NCBI GenBank assembly: GCA_023548195.1
Contig: JAJHZJ010000496.1
Coordinates: forward strand, 5,639,001-5,703,000
DNA: 64,000 bases
Origin: Bettongia penicillata ogilbyi
Lineage: Eukaryota > Chordata > Mammalia > Diprotodontia > Potoroidae
Direction: 5' to 3'
Every line of letters starts with the position of its first letter. Position 1 is the stretch's first letter. The notes beneath the pieces are model-generated. The model was not told the origin of the DNA, made no database searches, and worked only from the letters and a program-made list of their open reading frames with translations. The translations under genes and the position numbers were made by a program. This document shows positions 32,871 through 44,060 of this stretch, in pieces.

Positions 32871-32986
32871 CTGGGTTTTAACCATTTTTAATCCTCTCTG
32901 TCTCACAATCGTTCTTCTTGATTAAGGGTCCTTTTTTAAAATATGAATTGGCAAGCTATTCTTTCTCTGCGATCTCTTATCAAGTC

Positions 32987-33120
32987 AAGGTGACAAGCAT
33001 TTATTAAGCATCTTGTCAGGCACTGTGCTTAGTGTGTGGGATAAACAGAGAGGAAACATCAGTCCCAGACTTCAGGGAGCTCACAGTCTAATGGGCAGAT
33101 ACCATACCAACAATCACCCT
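32987..33120 (-). mobile_element. L2 LINE 3' fragment
   Basis: CATTTATTAAGCATCTTGTC, AGGCACTGTGCTTAGTGTGT, GGGAGCTCACAGTCTAATGG. Confidence 0.8.
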
Positions 33121-33893
33121 ATGGACCTCAAGCGATGCTCTTGCCAGCCCCTATCCTGATAGCAAAAACAGAAAAGAGAAGAAAACAAGGATTATTTGTT
33201 GTTCTTAGAATTCACTGAACACATCACCTTCTTCTGAGCTATGACAAGAGCTGACTCTTCTCACAGAACTGCCCGGTTTTGTTTTCATCCTTTTATGTAG
33301 CCTTGCTCCCATCTTTTATGCGTGTCTGCTTAATCTGTGTAGGTTTATGGATTCTCTGTGGGTCCACATCAGTCTCTTTAGAAAACTTCCTTTTTGCCTC
33401 ATCCTTGGAATTGTCTTAGTATGCGTCTTCACATTTTCATTCATGAGAGCTGCCTTGATTTCTGGATCTGACTTACTATATTATTTCAGTCCACAGGAAT
33501 CGACCTTTCTCTGAAGCCTTTGAAATCAGTTCTACTAAAACTCATGCTGCATGCTGGTCTATTCTGAGCTCTCCTTTCCTTTTGTATCACTAATTCTAAG
33601 ATGGAGAGGTCATCTCACCCTGGAGTGACCTACTTCAGCAACCGCTTGCTCTTTTTTAATGAGACTCAGTCCCTAATAGCACTTCCTCTGGTTGCATCCT
33701 ATATCTTTGAAAGGATCAAATTATCATTAAGGCCACTCAAGCATTTAATGGTAGCTCTGCTTTGGGCAAAAAATCTCCAGCAAAATTCTGAAAAATCAGA
33801 GTAGCTCATAATTATTACCTCATGCCTCTGTGCCCAGCCTATTATTTGTCCAAACTCATCTATGTCCTCTTTCTGTTTAGGTGGTCTGTTGTA
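33121..33893. other. No gene or recognised repeat
   Basis: About 770 bp. Ordinary-complexity sequence around 33600-33880 might be an old LINE or a gene fragment, but I cannot name it; the open frame 33601-33804 shows no domain. Confidence 0.4.
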
Positions 33894-33945
33894 TACCCAA
33901 AAACTTAGTGCAGTTTTAAGATATTAAAGTATACAATTTCAGTAA
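33894..33945 (+). mobile_element. Mariner-type MITE half
   Basis: TAGTGCAGTTTTAAGATATT parallels GGTGCAGTTTTAAGCTATTA at 45567; these resemble halves of short palindromic mariner-derived elements. Confidence 0.4.
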
Positions 33946-34001
33946 GACTTTAGAGATATTCTTTATTCTTAAACCTACTCACTTCTGAGCTTCCTCTAGA
34001 G

Positions 34002-34200
34002 CAGAGGTATCAAATGTGACTGCTTGGCAACAATCCCAAGTGACATCTCAATGATACAATATATGATTAATATTTAGCAAAATAAATTAAAAACAAAATA
34101 AAATACAGATAACATTACATTTTAAAACACATAATGTGGCCCCTACAAAGATCCTTTTGTATGGATTAGTGAACCACCTTTCTATTTGAGTTTGACACTG
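34002..34200. mobile_element. hAT-type MITE
   Basis: Starts CAGAGGTATCAAATGTGACT and ends ATTTGAGTTTGACACTG, decayed inverted ends typical of Charlie-like hAT elements (CAGGGGTGTCAAACTC). Flanking octamers CTCTAGAG and GGCCAGAG match at 5 of 8. Confidence 0.65.
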
Positions 34201-34487
34201 GGCCAGAGTGTACCTTGTTAATATATAATCCTGCTCTGTCACCATTTTATATAATTCTCTTCCTTCTGAATAAGGTATATGCTTCCAGAACCATCCAAGA
34301 ATGAGATCCATGCTTCCTCCCCCGATCCCTAAGTTTATCTCAATAATCCAGAAGTCTTTAATTTCTCTTATTTATGATATGCCCTCACTCTTTTCAGCTC
34401 TGGTTTATTGGTCTAAAGAAACTTTTTTTTAGCTTCTCAAAATGTTGTGCTGTGTCTTTCTCACTAAAAGAACAAGTGAACAAATTA

Positions 34488-34640
34488 AAAAGAAAACCAT
34501 TTATTAAACCCTTACTATGTGCCAAGCATTCTGCTAAGCACAAAGAACAATTACAAAATCAAAGACATTCCCAGCTCTCAATGAGTTTATATTCTATTGG
34601 GGGAAGCTACATACATAAGGGAATGGTAGTAGGAAGGTAG
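34488..34640 (-). mobile_element. L2 LINE 3' fragment
   Basis: TTATTAAACCCTTACTATGT, GCCAAGCATTCTGCTAAGCA, GAGTTTATATTCTATTGGGG. Confidence 0.8.
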
Positions 34641-34780
34641 ACGGAACTTTGGCTCAGAAAGTTTATCGGAATGGGGAGTCACACCACAGGAGAGTTGATT
34701 TTGTTATATCCTGTTCAGGAGCAATGATGGGGTTGATTTGATAATAGCTCATTATTAGAGATTAGAGAATTGCAGAAAAG

Positions 34781-34866
34781 GTACTACCACTGCCACCACC
34801 ACTACCACTACTGCTACTACTACTACCACTACTACTACCACCACTACTACTGCTACTACCACTATT
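34781..34866. repeat. (TAC/ACC)n trinucleotide microsatellite
   Basis: Imperfect CTACTACCAC repeats over about 85 bp; the poly-Val frame on the minus strand is an artefact. Confidence 0.92.
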
Positions 34867-34927
34867 TCATTATTGTTGTTATATCTGAATGAAATTTCAT
34901 AATTGGAAGGTGCTTTGCATATACTGT

Positions 34928-35165
34928 GAACAATTAGTGGCACAGAGGAAAGGGTACTGGAGCTAGAGTCAGGAAAACTTATCTTCATGAATTCAAATCC
35001 GATCTCTGATACTTACTAGCTGTGTCATCCTAGGCTAGTCAATTATTTTTGTTTGCCTCAGTTTCCTCATATGTCAAATGAGCTGGAGAAGGGAATGGCA
35101 AAGCATTCCAGTATCTTCTAAAATAAGAAAAAACCTAAATGAGATTGCAAAGAACAAAATCACTT
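34928..35165 (+). mobile_element. Long-tailed marsupial SINE
   Basis: GGAGCTAGAGTCAGGAAAAC, TTACTAGCTGTGTCATCCTA, GAGCTGGAGAAGGGAATGGC. Confidence 0.9.
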
Positions 35166-35211
35166 ATACTACTGCATTTTTATCCATATACTTGACAACT
35201 CTACAAGTGTT

Positions 35212-35396
35212 ATAGATAGAATACCAGACTTAGATTCAGTAAGACCTGCGTCAAAATCTTGCCTCTTATTCCATGTGTGACCCTGGATAAGTCACTTAAT
35301 TTCTCAGTGCCTTTGTTTTCTCATCTGCAGAACGAGAGGGCTAGACTACATGGCCTCTGAAGTCCCTTTGGGCTCTAGATCCCTGATTCCCTGACT
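35212..35396 (+). mobile_element. MIR-type SINE
   Basis: GTGTGACCCTGGATAAGTCA, GAGGGCTAGACTACATGGCC. Confidence 0.85.
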
Positions 35397-36620
35397 GTGT
35401 AACTGGCACTCTTGTAATTCTGCCTCCACATCCTTGCATGGAACATAGCACCGACACATCTTTGCCCACTGTGTGCATGGAGCGGAAGCCAGCATGTAAT
35501 TTAGCACAAATGAGGGCCCCATTCTCTCCAGCCAGGCATCAGGTCAAATGCACAAAAGGAGAGATAGGAAAGGGCTGTCTGCTGATGTTTTTTTTCTCTT
35601 TCTGGTAAGAAAGATCTGGCATTCCCGATTTTTCTCAAGAGGAAAAAAATAAGCTAGAGTCACTTCTGTTATAAAAAGCAGCAATTGAATGTTCTGCCCA
35701 AGTTCTGAGATGACTAAAATTGTTTCCCCTAATGCGTTTTTTATAATAGTGACCATTCTGATCTCACATCTAATGCTTTGCTTCCTCCTGCTTTCGGATG
35801 CTCCTTGTAGCTTAAGCAGACACTTGCTTTCCAAAGTTAACCACTTTGGATACAGTTTAATGATAGAATTTTCCTGCTTTTTCCTTGTCAATAGCTTATT
35901 AGGTAAATGACTGGAACTGCTGAGCTGAGCAGGTGAAGGAAAGCCAATTGTGTTTAGACCCCTTGTGATTGCAAGCACTTGGTTAGAGATTTTCTTGATA
36001 TACCTTAATACTGGTAGGCTACATAAATTTGGAACATCAAGCTTGAAGTAAATGGTATCATATTTGAGCTTGTAAAAATATCTTCTTTGAAGATGGTGGT
36101 TGACTGTCTGTCGGAATGTTGCTTACAACCCATATACACTTCTACCCTTTCAGAGTTTTTATTGATTCCTATTAATGACAAAAATTTCAGATAAATCTTT
36201 GAAATAGCCAATGTTTTCCAGCCGTCCCTCTTCTTTGCAATCAACTAACAGTTCTAACAGTTCTGACCTTTAAAAGCCTCTCTGTCATTTCTAAATCTTT
36301 TACAGAGCAAAGTGTGTACTTTGATGGGGTTATTCAGAAGGATGCCCTTTCTTTAGAATGGACTTCGTTGCCTACCAGGGAGGAGAGACGCATTGTCTCT
36401 AATTGTGGCTTTGCCCATTCGCTGCTGGAACTTGACTGTAAAGAGAAAAATCAAAAAGGTCTATTTGCAAAGGCAAAGCAGGAGAGGGCTGAACTTTGAA
36501 AGGGCCTATAACTCCTAACTTCTCGACCAGTATGTCAGACAGAGCATTTTAAGTTTAAAGTACTGAGAATTTTAAAGTACTTTGTATTGGGTATGTGTAT
36601 TATGTGTATATATTTATATG
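35397..36620. other. Repeat-poor stretch, no gene recognised
   Basis: About 1.2 kb without a recognised repeat. The minus-strand frame 35544-35978 (144 codons) and plus-strand frame 35689-35910 overlap and have no domain I recognise; 144 codons is not exceptional in 64 kb. A candidate for conserved non-coding sequence. Confidence 0.4.
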
Positions 36621-36840
36621 TACATAGTCATGTATGTATATATATATATATATTTTTAACATTCATTTTATAAAATTTTGAATTTCAAATTTTCTCCCTC
36701 AATCACCCATTGAAAAGACAACATATCAATTATGGATGTGAAGTCATATAAATTGCATTTCCATATCAGCATTGTTACAAAAAAAGGCATGAAAAATAAA
36801 GCAAATTTTTACAAGTATGTTTCAGTCTGTACTAGGAATT
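36621..36840 (-). mobile_element. LINE 3'-end fragment with (TA)n
   Basis: (TA)n at 36633-36652, then TTTAACATTCATTTTATAAA, AATTTCAAATTTTCTCCCTC and TTTCAGTCTGTA: antisense L1-lineage 3' UTR. Confidence 0.6.
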
Positions 36841-36867
36841 CACCTATTTTCTCTCTGGAGTAGGCTA

Positions 36868-37013
36868 AGACCTAAGTCTACCTAATCTTTAAAATGAAAA
36901 TAATGGTAGCAACTGCCTTGTAGGATTGTTATAATGATCAAATTAGAAAATATTTATAAATCCCTTAGCACAGTGCCTGGCGTAAAGCAGGTGCTTAATA
37001 AATACTTGTTCCT
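36868..37013 (+). mobile_element. MIR 3' half
   Basis: CCTTGTAGGATTGTTATAAT, TTAGCACAGTGCCTGGCGTA, GCAGGTGCTTAATAAATACT. Confidence 0.85.
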
Positions 37014-37190
37014 TTGCCTCTTTTTACACTTTCTGCTCTATTTTCCTCTCTCCTTATTTTCTTCTTTTCACTTTTTTCTTTCTCTCTACCTTTAATTCTC
37101 TTTCTTTTATATCCTTTTCTCTAATTTCTTCTTTCTCCTCTCCTCTTTTCTTCATTCTCTTTCTCTGTATCTTTCTTAGATTATTTCTTT
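37014..37190. repeat. Polypyrimidine (CTTT)-rich tract
   Basis: About 175 bp dominated by C and T on the plus strand; source of a Lys/Arg/Glu-rich frame on the minus strand that is not a gene. Confidence 0.88.
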
Positions 37191-37857
37191 TTAATTGTAA
37201 ATCACAAGTGACATCCCCTTTTTGCTCACTTTTGCTATAGTATAAATATGAAAAAATCAGTTTTATGTTTGCTACAACTGCCAATTCCCTAGGTAGATTC
37301 ACCAAAGTTGGGGAGCAGTGTGTGCTATCAGTGAATCTTATGAGTCCCTCCTATCTCCATGTACATCTAAGCTGTGATTACCAAGCAAAGTATCTGCTTT
37401 TTGCAGGTGATTCCATAAAGGAGGAAGCTTCATACAGGCACTGGGTTATCTCTTCTGGTTGATCATCATGATGGTTGAGGGATAGTATCATCTGGACTCA
37501 GGGGAACAGTTTAAATTACCTACAACGTTGGATTTCTTTGTTTTTCTTTACAATTTGTTAAACAACATATAAAAAAAAGTAGGCCACAGTGCTCAAAGTG
37601 CACATGAATTTGAAGCATGTCACTTGTTCTTTGTAAGAACTCATTCTACTCACTGAATAAATGCAGTGATATAGACTGGCAAAACATGAAATTATTTCAT
37701 ATATTTCCAAGATAATTGAAAGGAACAGAATGCAAATTTGAAAATTTTGATGACGTTGTACAGGAATAATTTGAAGCTTTCAAGTCACTGTTGTCTCTTT
37801 AAAAAAACAATCTCAGTGATTTAATTTACTTTGATTTAAAATGTATTAAATCATTCA
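37191..37857. other. No gene; partial internal repeat
   Basis: 37481-37580 is about three-quarters identical to 38568-38668 (TCTGGACTCAGGGGAACAGT against TCTGGATTCAGGAAAATGGC). Family unknown. Confidence 0.5.
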
Positions 37858-38750
37858 ATAAATTTATTAAGTGGCTTCTGTGTGCCAGACACTGAGTTAA
37901 ACTCTTCAGATACACAAAGAGGCAAAAGATAATATCTGCCTTCTAGGCATCCATGTGCAGAACTCTGGAAAAGCAATCTAGATAGAGGGTAAAGATGAAA
38001 TACCTAACAGAGAGAAGGCACTAGAATTAAGAGGGGTTGGGAAGACTTCCTGTGGAAGATGGGTGGGATTTTAGTTGGGACCTGAAGGAAGCAAGAGAAG
38101 CCAGGAGGTAGAGAAATAGAAAAAGTATTCCAGGCATGGAAACAGTCAGACAAAATGCCTAGAGGCTAGATATGGAGTGCCCGGAGGCCAATGTCACCAT
38201 ATTGAAGAGTATGACAGGAAATAAGATGTAAGAAGACTAAAAAGTTAAGTGGTGCATGACTTGGCTAGGAAAGACTTTGAATGAAAAACAAAGGATTTTA
38301 TATTTGATCCTGGATGGATCCATCAGAGCCTCCTGGAGTTTACTGAGTGGGAACAGTGATACAGTCAGACTTGTGCTTTATGAACATGACTTTGTGTCAG
38401 AATGGAGGATGGACAGAAGTGGGGAGAGACTTCAGGCAGGCAGACCCACCAGCAGCCATTGCACTGATCCAAGTGAGGTGATGAGGATGTGTACTAGGCT
38501 AGGGACAATGTTAGAGGAGAGATGCTGCAAAGGAGAGATCTCTTCTTTTGGAGAGATGCTGCAAAGGATAGCATTGTCTGGATTCAGGAAAATGGCTTAA
38601 ATGACCTAAAATATTAGCTTTCTTTTTTTTTCCTTTAAAATTTGTTGAGCAATATAATATAATAAGTAAATAGGTCTTGGCAACAACTAGGAGATGAGAG
38701 GGGAGAGATAGCAAAGAATCCAGGGTAACACCCAGATTGTAAGCATAGAT
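37858..38750 (-). mobile_element. L2 LINE, longest continuous copy
   Basis: Runs from the antisense terminus (TTATTAAGTGGCTTCTGTGT) through GGATTTTAGTTGGGACCTGA, TTTTATATTTGATCCTGGAT and GGAGAGACTTCAGGCAGGCA to GGTCTTGGCAACAACTAGGA. Around 38517-38665 it is disturbed by a tandem duplication (GAGAGATGCTGCAAAGGA twice) and a foreign segment of about 100 bp. Confidence 0.85.
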
Positions 38751-38804
38751 GTTATGCTTTATGGTTATAAAGACATATATTTTTATGTTTCTTTGCACGC
38801 TTGT

Positions 38805-38945
38805 TTTTCCCATCAGGGAGCTACTTGAGTGTAGAAACCATGTTTTTGGGTTTGAGTTTGTTTTTTTTTTGCTTCTCTTTGAACCTTTGTACTTCACACA
38901 GCACTTGGCTTATAATAAATACTTAATCAATGCTAATTGATTCAA
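38805..38945 (+). mobile_element. L2 LINE 3' end
   Basis: GGGAGCTACTTGAGTGTAGA, CACACAGCACTTGGCTTATA, AATAAATACTTAATCAATGC. Confidence 0.8.
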
Positions 38946-38983
38946 TGATAATCACAGAATTGTCTCATTCTTCAAGGAAATTA

Positions 38984-39019
38984 CATTTTACTACTGTATA
39001 CATTTTACTACTGTATACA
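38984..39019. repeat. 17-bp tandem duplication
   Basis: ATTTTACTACTGTATAC occurs twice in tandem. Confidence 0.85.
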
Positions 39020-39260
39020 TACACATAAGTGTAATAGAAAGAAAGAAACAGTGCTATCAACTCGGTGAGGGGCAGAGATGGGAGAGAACATTGGGATCTG
39101 GGCATACTTCCTAGAGGTAAAGGCAATTGAGTTAGGCTTTGAAAAGAACAGAAGGGAACATTTTCCAGTGATGAATGAAGGGATATATGAGTGAATGAAA
39201 GTGGGTGACCATTTGGTAGAGTGCCAGAGATTTCAAAGTCAGAGAGTCAGTTATTTTATT
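39020..39260 (-). mobile_element. Degraded L2-like fragment
   Basis: GGCATACTTCCTAGAGGTAA, TTGAGTTAGGCTTTGAAAAG recall the antisense L2 internal 3' segment. Confidence 0.4.
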
Positions 39261-39589
39261 GATACAAAAACTCTCTACTAGCTGATTTAGACAGTCTTTG
39301 TCAGTAAAAAGTGCAGTGGAAGGGTTAACCTAAACATTTTATTTCCCATTAAATTTGCTCTAAAGTAATGATATTTTTAAAATATTTCCTTGCCTTGCTA
39401 TGAGCCTTTAATGAGAAATTAGATATTTATCTCATGAGATCACCAAAGCAAATGGAATACATAAATTAATTATATCAGCATCATCACCACCATTTAATGG
39501 AAAGCTTGGTTTTAATAGTATACTACAGTCTTCAAAGTTGCTAGTTAGGAAAATAAGATCATATAATTTGGTCTTTACAGAACCTCTAG
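39261..39589. other. No gene or recognised repeat
   Basis: About 330 bp, AT-rich; a MIR-like trace may begin near 39475. Confidence 0.45.
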
Positions 39590-39735
39590 GCCAACACATT
39601 AACTTTATAGGTTAGGAAACTGAGGACCCATGCAGTCGTACACATTACCCAAAGTCATACAGGCAGTAGGTAGCTGAGGTGGATTTAAACCCAGATTGAT
39701 GACAACTATCCTCATGTTCCTTCTGCTCTGTTACT
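39590..39735 (-). mobile_element. MIR-type SINE
   Basis: TATAGGTTAGGAAACTGAGG, CCAAAGTCATACAGGCAGTA. Confidence 0.75.
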
Positions 39736-39744
39736 TCACAATGT

Positions 39745-39805
39745 AAAGAAATTTGAAAAGAGGAAAGAAGGAAGAGAGAGCACAAGAAAGGAAGAAAGAA
39801 GAATG
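39745..39805. repeat. Polypurine tract
   Basis: GAAAGG/GGAAGA-rich. Confidence 0.75.
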
Positions 39806-39807
39806 TT

Positions 39808-39960
39808 GAGTTGTAAAATATTTGTATTCAAGTCTCATCTCTACAACTTACTAGTTAAGCATCAGTTAACTCATTTATAAAATGGTCATAGTGACCCAAA
39901 CTTTGCCTATTTCAGGGTTGGAGGTGGGGAAGGGGCAGATGAATCATAGGATGATATGAT
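39808..39960 (+). mobile_element. Degraded MIR-type SINE
   Basis: TATTCAAGTCTCATCTCTAC, TTACTAGTTAAGCATCAGTT, CATTTATAAAATGGTCATAG. Confidence 0.6.
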
Positions 39961-40384
39961 TTTGCTTTGAATAAGATCAGGTTGAATTTACTTTACAGAT
40001 ATGATTATTCTGTCCTAAGCATTCCTGAAGCTCTCACTACGTGCCAAGTACTAGTGATGTAAAAATGAAAGTGAAATGGGATATTATGGACTATTTAAGG
40101 ATCTTGGGCTTCAGAAAACTTGGTAACTTAACACATTTCCCCGTCAGTATCATTGGGACTCCCACAAGAAACACTGCAGGTCATTTACTGTGGTATTTTT
40201 TTTTAAAATATATATCTTTTTTAAAGCCCATCCTCTAAGATTTGAAAGGGGCATTAATTGGCTATGCTACTCTCATCTCTCAACATTTAGAAAAGACTCC
40301 ATGGAGGCTGTGTCTCCGCACTTGGAATTCCTAAAGGCTGAAGAATAAGTAACTTTCGATACAAGGCCATACATTTTAAGATTC
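39961..40384. other. No gene or recognised repeat
   Basis: About 420 bp; nothing identified. Confidence 0.5.
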
Positions 40385-40510
40385 ATAAAATCTTAAAGTT
40401 CCATTCTTTCATTTTCAAGTTAGGGAAATTTGAGGCCCATAGCTATAAAGATACTTGACCAAGATTACATGGGTAATAGGATTAGGTAACAGAACTGAGC
40501 TTTCAATAAA
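40385..40510 (-). mobile_element. MIR-type SINE
   Basis: GGGAAATTTGAGGCCCATAG, TGACCAAGATTACATGGGTA. Confidence 0.65.
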
Positions 40511-40704
40511 TCTATCATTGTCAATCCAGTTGAAAGTTACAGCTCATCTATTGAGTCATATGATGAATCTGTAACTCCTGTGGAAGTATCATGTGAATCT
40601 GGTTGACTTGCTTATATCTAAGTTAAAGTCAAGGTTGTTCTCAGAAACATTCCAGATACTACACAGACTAAACTGTAAACCCTGCCTTTCCACCAAGTCT
40701 ATGG

Positions 40705-40900
40705 ACTTAAAGATTTAGAGATGGGAGGGACCTTGGAGACCATCAAGTCCAATTCTCCCATTTTATGGATGAGCTCATAGAGAATCAAAGAGGTCGCATC
40801 ACATATTCAACCAGTATCTGAAAGTGTATCTGGTCACAGATGTTTCTGACTCCAATGTCCAGACTCTTTCTACTGGCCACTTCACCACCATGCTGCCTTT
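40705..40900 (-). mobile_element. MIR-type SINE
   Basis: GATGGGAGGGACCTTGGAGA, CCATCAAGTCCAATTCTCCC, CCACTTCACCACCATGCTGC. Confidence 0.8.
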
Positions 40901-42107
40901 CATTCTGAATCTTAGCTATAAATTCTCAATCAATATTGAGGAAAATTAAAAAGCGTCTGATGAGTCATGTACTGGCTAGTTAGAGTTTCACTGCATTACT
41001 TTTTCAATATTTGAAATGAGGATCACCATCACTAACTCAGGAATCAATCACTGAATGTAAGAAATGAAAGGAGGATATACACTGATGGGCACAGCCTTTG
41101 ACAGCAGTCTTAGAGAAGGATGGTCTTGACTTTCTCAAGATTTAGCTTCTGTTTATATTTCAGTCTGAATAATGAGTTTTTCCCCCATTTTGGGGTGAAA
41201 TTGAAGAGGGTAAATTATATGGGACAAAGGTTTTCAATTACAAGAAGATGCTCATCCTTCCACATGGTTCATTCTTTTCAGATTGGAATTAGGAAAATTA
41301 AAGAAATAATATCTTCATGCTCCAGGCCTTCTTACTATGGGCTATCATATTTCCTTTTTGATCTTTTTCTGTATCACTGCTTTTAATTTTCTGCATTGGG
41401 TAATTTTTGGAGGGGAAATATATAATACATAATATGCAGATTAGGCTTAAGTGTATGTAATGGGTACATTTACCATGTATTATATGTGTATGCATACTCA
41501 CATACACACACAATCAATTGTCCATTTTTGTGGGGGTAATGTTCCTAGAAAACAGTATTGAGTATAATTTTATTGTGGTGTGTTAAGTGGTGTAAAAGTT
41601 GTGTTTAGAATTTCCGCCTTGGGAAAAACATTTATTTATACTTTCTCTGTGTCCTAATCTACTTTTGTAAAGATTCTGTATGATAATGAGACGTACATAT
41701 ATAACATTCTTATTCAGAGCACCCCATGAGACTATCCTTTGTTGGTATAAGAGCAAAACTTGAGTATCAAATGCAAACAAGGCAAAATATGCAATGAGTG
41801 TACAGGGTGGAGGGAGCTCCTTACTCTACAAAGGTAGGATGAACAAGACCTATGAAGATCTAGTAGGATACCAGCCACTGGATAAAATTGTGCATATAGT
41901 GCCTTTCATTTTTTCCTCTACTGCACGTAGCTTCAGATATGTGGGATTGCCAACACAAAAGTGAAAATAAATTACAAATAATTAGTAGTCAAATCTGAAT
42001 ATAATTGGTTTGGGATGAAATAGTCAGAAATTTGGAAAATACCAGCTCTGTCATTATTTAATGGCTTATCCACTTGCTAATTGATAGGAGCAACTATCTC
42101 TGATATT
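40901..42107. other. No gene or recognised repeat
   Basis: About 1.2 kb. A TG/CA-rich patch lies at 41478-41512. The frame 41120-41386 has no domain. Confidence 0.45.
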
Positions 42108-42670
42108 TAAGGACCTTCACAACATGGTTCTAGTCTATCCTCCCGGAATGCTTTGTCCCCATTAGGCATTCTATATTTCAACTAAAAGGCTCAGTTTTTC
42201 CCAGTATATGCCATTTCATCACCAGGACCATGGTCAGTCATCTTGACTTTTGTCTTGCCCTGGATTTCAATGACTCTACCTTGTTTAACTTCAATTCAAG
42301 TTTAAGTGAAGATGTCACCTTGCAATGTCATTGGTCTTCTTTGAAAATAAAGATTGAGCAACAGCATGAACAGTTTCATCGCATCTTCCCTTCCTTGGTA
42401 CAAGCTGTCCCTTGTGCCTGAGAATGATGTCCTCCCTCATTTCTCCCCTAGGAAATATCTAAATTCTTTCAAGTTTTACCTTCTACAAGTTTGTTTTTCT
42501 TAATTTCCCCAATTATTTGTATATATTTTTTCATTCACTCACCAGTACATATGTTGCTCTCCTCCCTCCTCCTCCAAGTAGAATGTAAACTCTGAGAGAT
42601 AAGGAGTTGTTTCAGTTTTGTCTTTCTATTTAGTGCCTAGCAGGGTGTCAGGCACATAATAGGCTATCAC
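42108..42670 (+). mobile_element. L2 LINE 3' end, interrupted by a SINE
   Basis: Left: AAGGACCTTCACAACATGGT. Right (42374 on): TGCCTGAGAATGATGTCCTC, TTTTACCTTCTACAAGTTTG, GGGTGTCAGGCACATAATAG. Confidence 0.75.
42221..42373 (+). mobile_element. Unassigned short SINE with target-site duplication
   Basis: Flanked by TTTCATC at 42214-42220 and 42374-42380. Holds GACTTTTGTCTTGCCCTGGA, CAATGTCATTGGTCTTCTTT and GAGCAACAGCATGAACAG. A minus-strand relative lies at 45800-45962. Possibly an RTE-dependent SINE; not confirmed. Confidence 0.65.
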
Positions 42671-43240
42671 AGCTGTGCCTTGTGGCTGTCAAGTCTTGTC
42701 TTAGTAACTAAGCTTTCATGCTGTCCAAGGTTTACAAAAAATGACTTTGACCCTGCTGTTTTTCCTTCCATTAAGAAATTGACAAGGAAAAAACATTCCT
42801 CTGGTACCAGTGAATTATTTTTCATCCAGTTAACAGGACAAGGGCAACATTATTCAAGAAATTTGCAAGTAAAAATGCAGCAATTTTCCTATCCAGTGAT
42901 ACTATAGATGAGAGAAAGGGAGCTGGAGTCACTTCTAATCTTTCATCGTGACGTATTAGAAGCCATTTAATGACCACAAATCCAAATGTTTCCCAGAGAG
43001 AAGAAAACAAGACAAAAGCAATGCAGCCAGATCTTTATTTTCTGCCATGCTGAAAATGAGCAATGAATACATCTGCTAATATTAGCTCATGGTCATAGAG
43101 CACAAATGCTTTAGGAAAATAGTCATCGGGACTGGGAACTCAGAGGTCATTTTCCATCAGTGCCTCAACTAACAAGATCCATGTCCCAGAAGAATTTAAT
43201 TCATCATCAAATTCTAGTTTTTCTATTCTGTCTTTCCTCA
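42671..43240. other. No gene; weak MIR trace
   Basis: 43075-43170 faintly recalls antisense MIR (CTCATGGTCATAGAGCACAA). Otherwise unrecognised. Confidence 0.45.
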
Positions 43241-43244
43241 TGTT

Positions 43245-43380
43245 TATGTAATCAATCCAAAAATACATACATATTAAGTGCCTACTTTATGCCAGGCATT
43301 GTAATAGACATTGAGGATATACATACCATGACCAATATAATCTCTGCTTTCAAAAACCTAAATAGTGCCACAGTTTTAAT
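43245..43380 (-). mobile_element. L2 LINE 3' fragment
   Basis: ATTAAGTGCCTACTTTATGC, CAGGCATTGTAATAGACATT. Confidence 0.78.
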
Positions 43381-43805
43381 ATAAAGCTGAAATAGCTCAT
43401 CACAAAATTTTAATATTCTTTTCAAAGGGAAGAGTTAAACCGTGGGTACCAGCAAACCAAGGGAAAACACATCTCAACCTGAAGGAACAGACATTCATAG
43501 CTTCTTCATGATATCATTTCCTATTTTATAGGCATGTGCCAGAAACACACCTTTAAAGCAAGTCAGTCATCTTTGCCTAGAACATGTGTATTTTCCCATT
43601 AAAAATGCATCTGAGGGTTTCTCTTAGTATATTCTTTACAGTAATATTGGGAGACTTAATTGACTCTGTGGCCAACGTGTGGAAACGCTACCTAAGTAAT
43701 AACTGTTTCTCCCTTGTATTCACAAAAGGAAATAAAACATGAAATCCTCAAGTAGCTGGAAACAAGAACTGTTGATGAAATCTCAATTTTGACTAATATT
43801 ATTAT
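43381..43805. other. No gene or recognised repeat
   Basis: About 425 bp; nothing identified. Confidence 0.5.
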
Positions 43806-43812
43806 ATAACCT

Positions 43813-44060
43813 AGGAGGCAGCTGGATGGATCAGTGGATAAAGCACTGGATCTGGAATTAGGAAGATCTGAGTTCTAATATGACCTCAGCTACATAATAG
43901 TTGTGTGCTCCTGGGCAAGTCACTTTGTTTCTGCCTTAATCTATTAGAGAAGAAAATGGCAAACCACACTAGTATCTTTACCAAAATCAAAACAAAAAGC
44001 CCTGGACAATGTGATCTATGGGGTTACAAAGAGCTGACTCTTTGCCGATTGATCTGAAAA
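43813..44060 (+). mobile_element. Long-tailed marsupial SINE
   Basis: GGAGGCAGCTGGATGGATCA, GTGTGCTCCTGGGCAAGTCA, TTAGAGAAGAAAATGGCAAA, TTACAAAGAGCTGACTCTTT. Confidence 0.88.

Noticed and set aside
33601..33804. Possible exon or processed pseudogene
   Set aside because: Reads as ordinary sequence, but no domain, no splice context and no poly(A) tail were found.
34755..34988. Poly-valine frame
   Set aside because: Translation of a (TAC/ACC)n trinucleotide microsatellite on the minus strand.
35544..35978. 144-codon minus-strand frame overlapping a plus-strand frame
   Set aside because: No recognisable motif, and both frames start and stop within undistinguished sequence.
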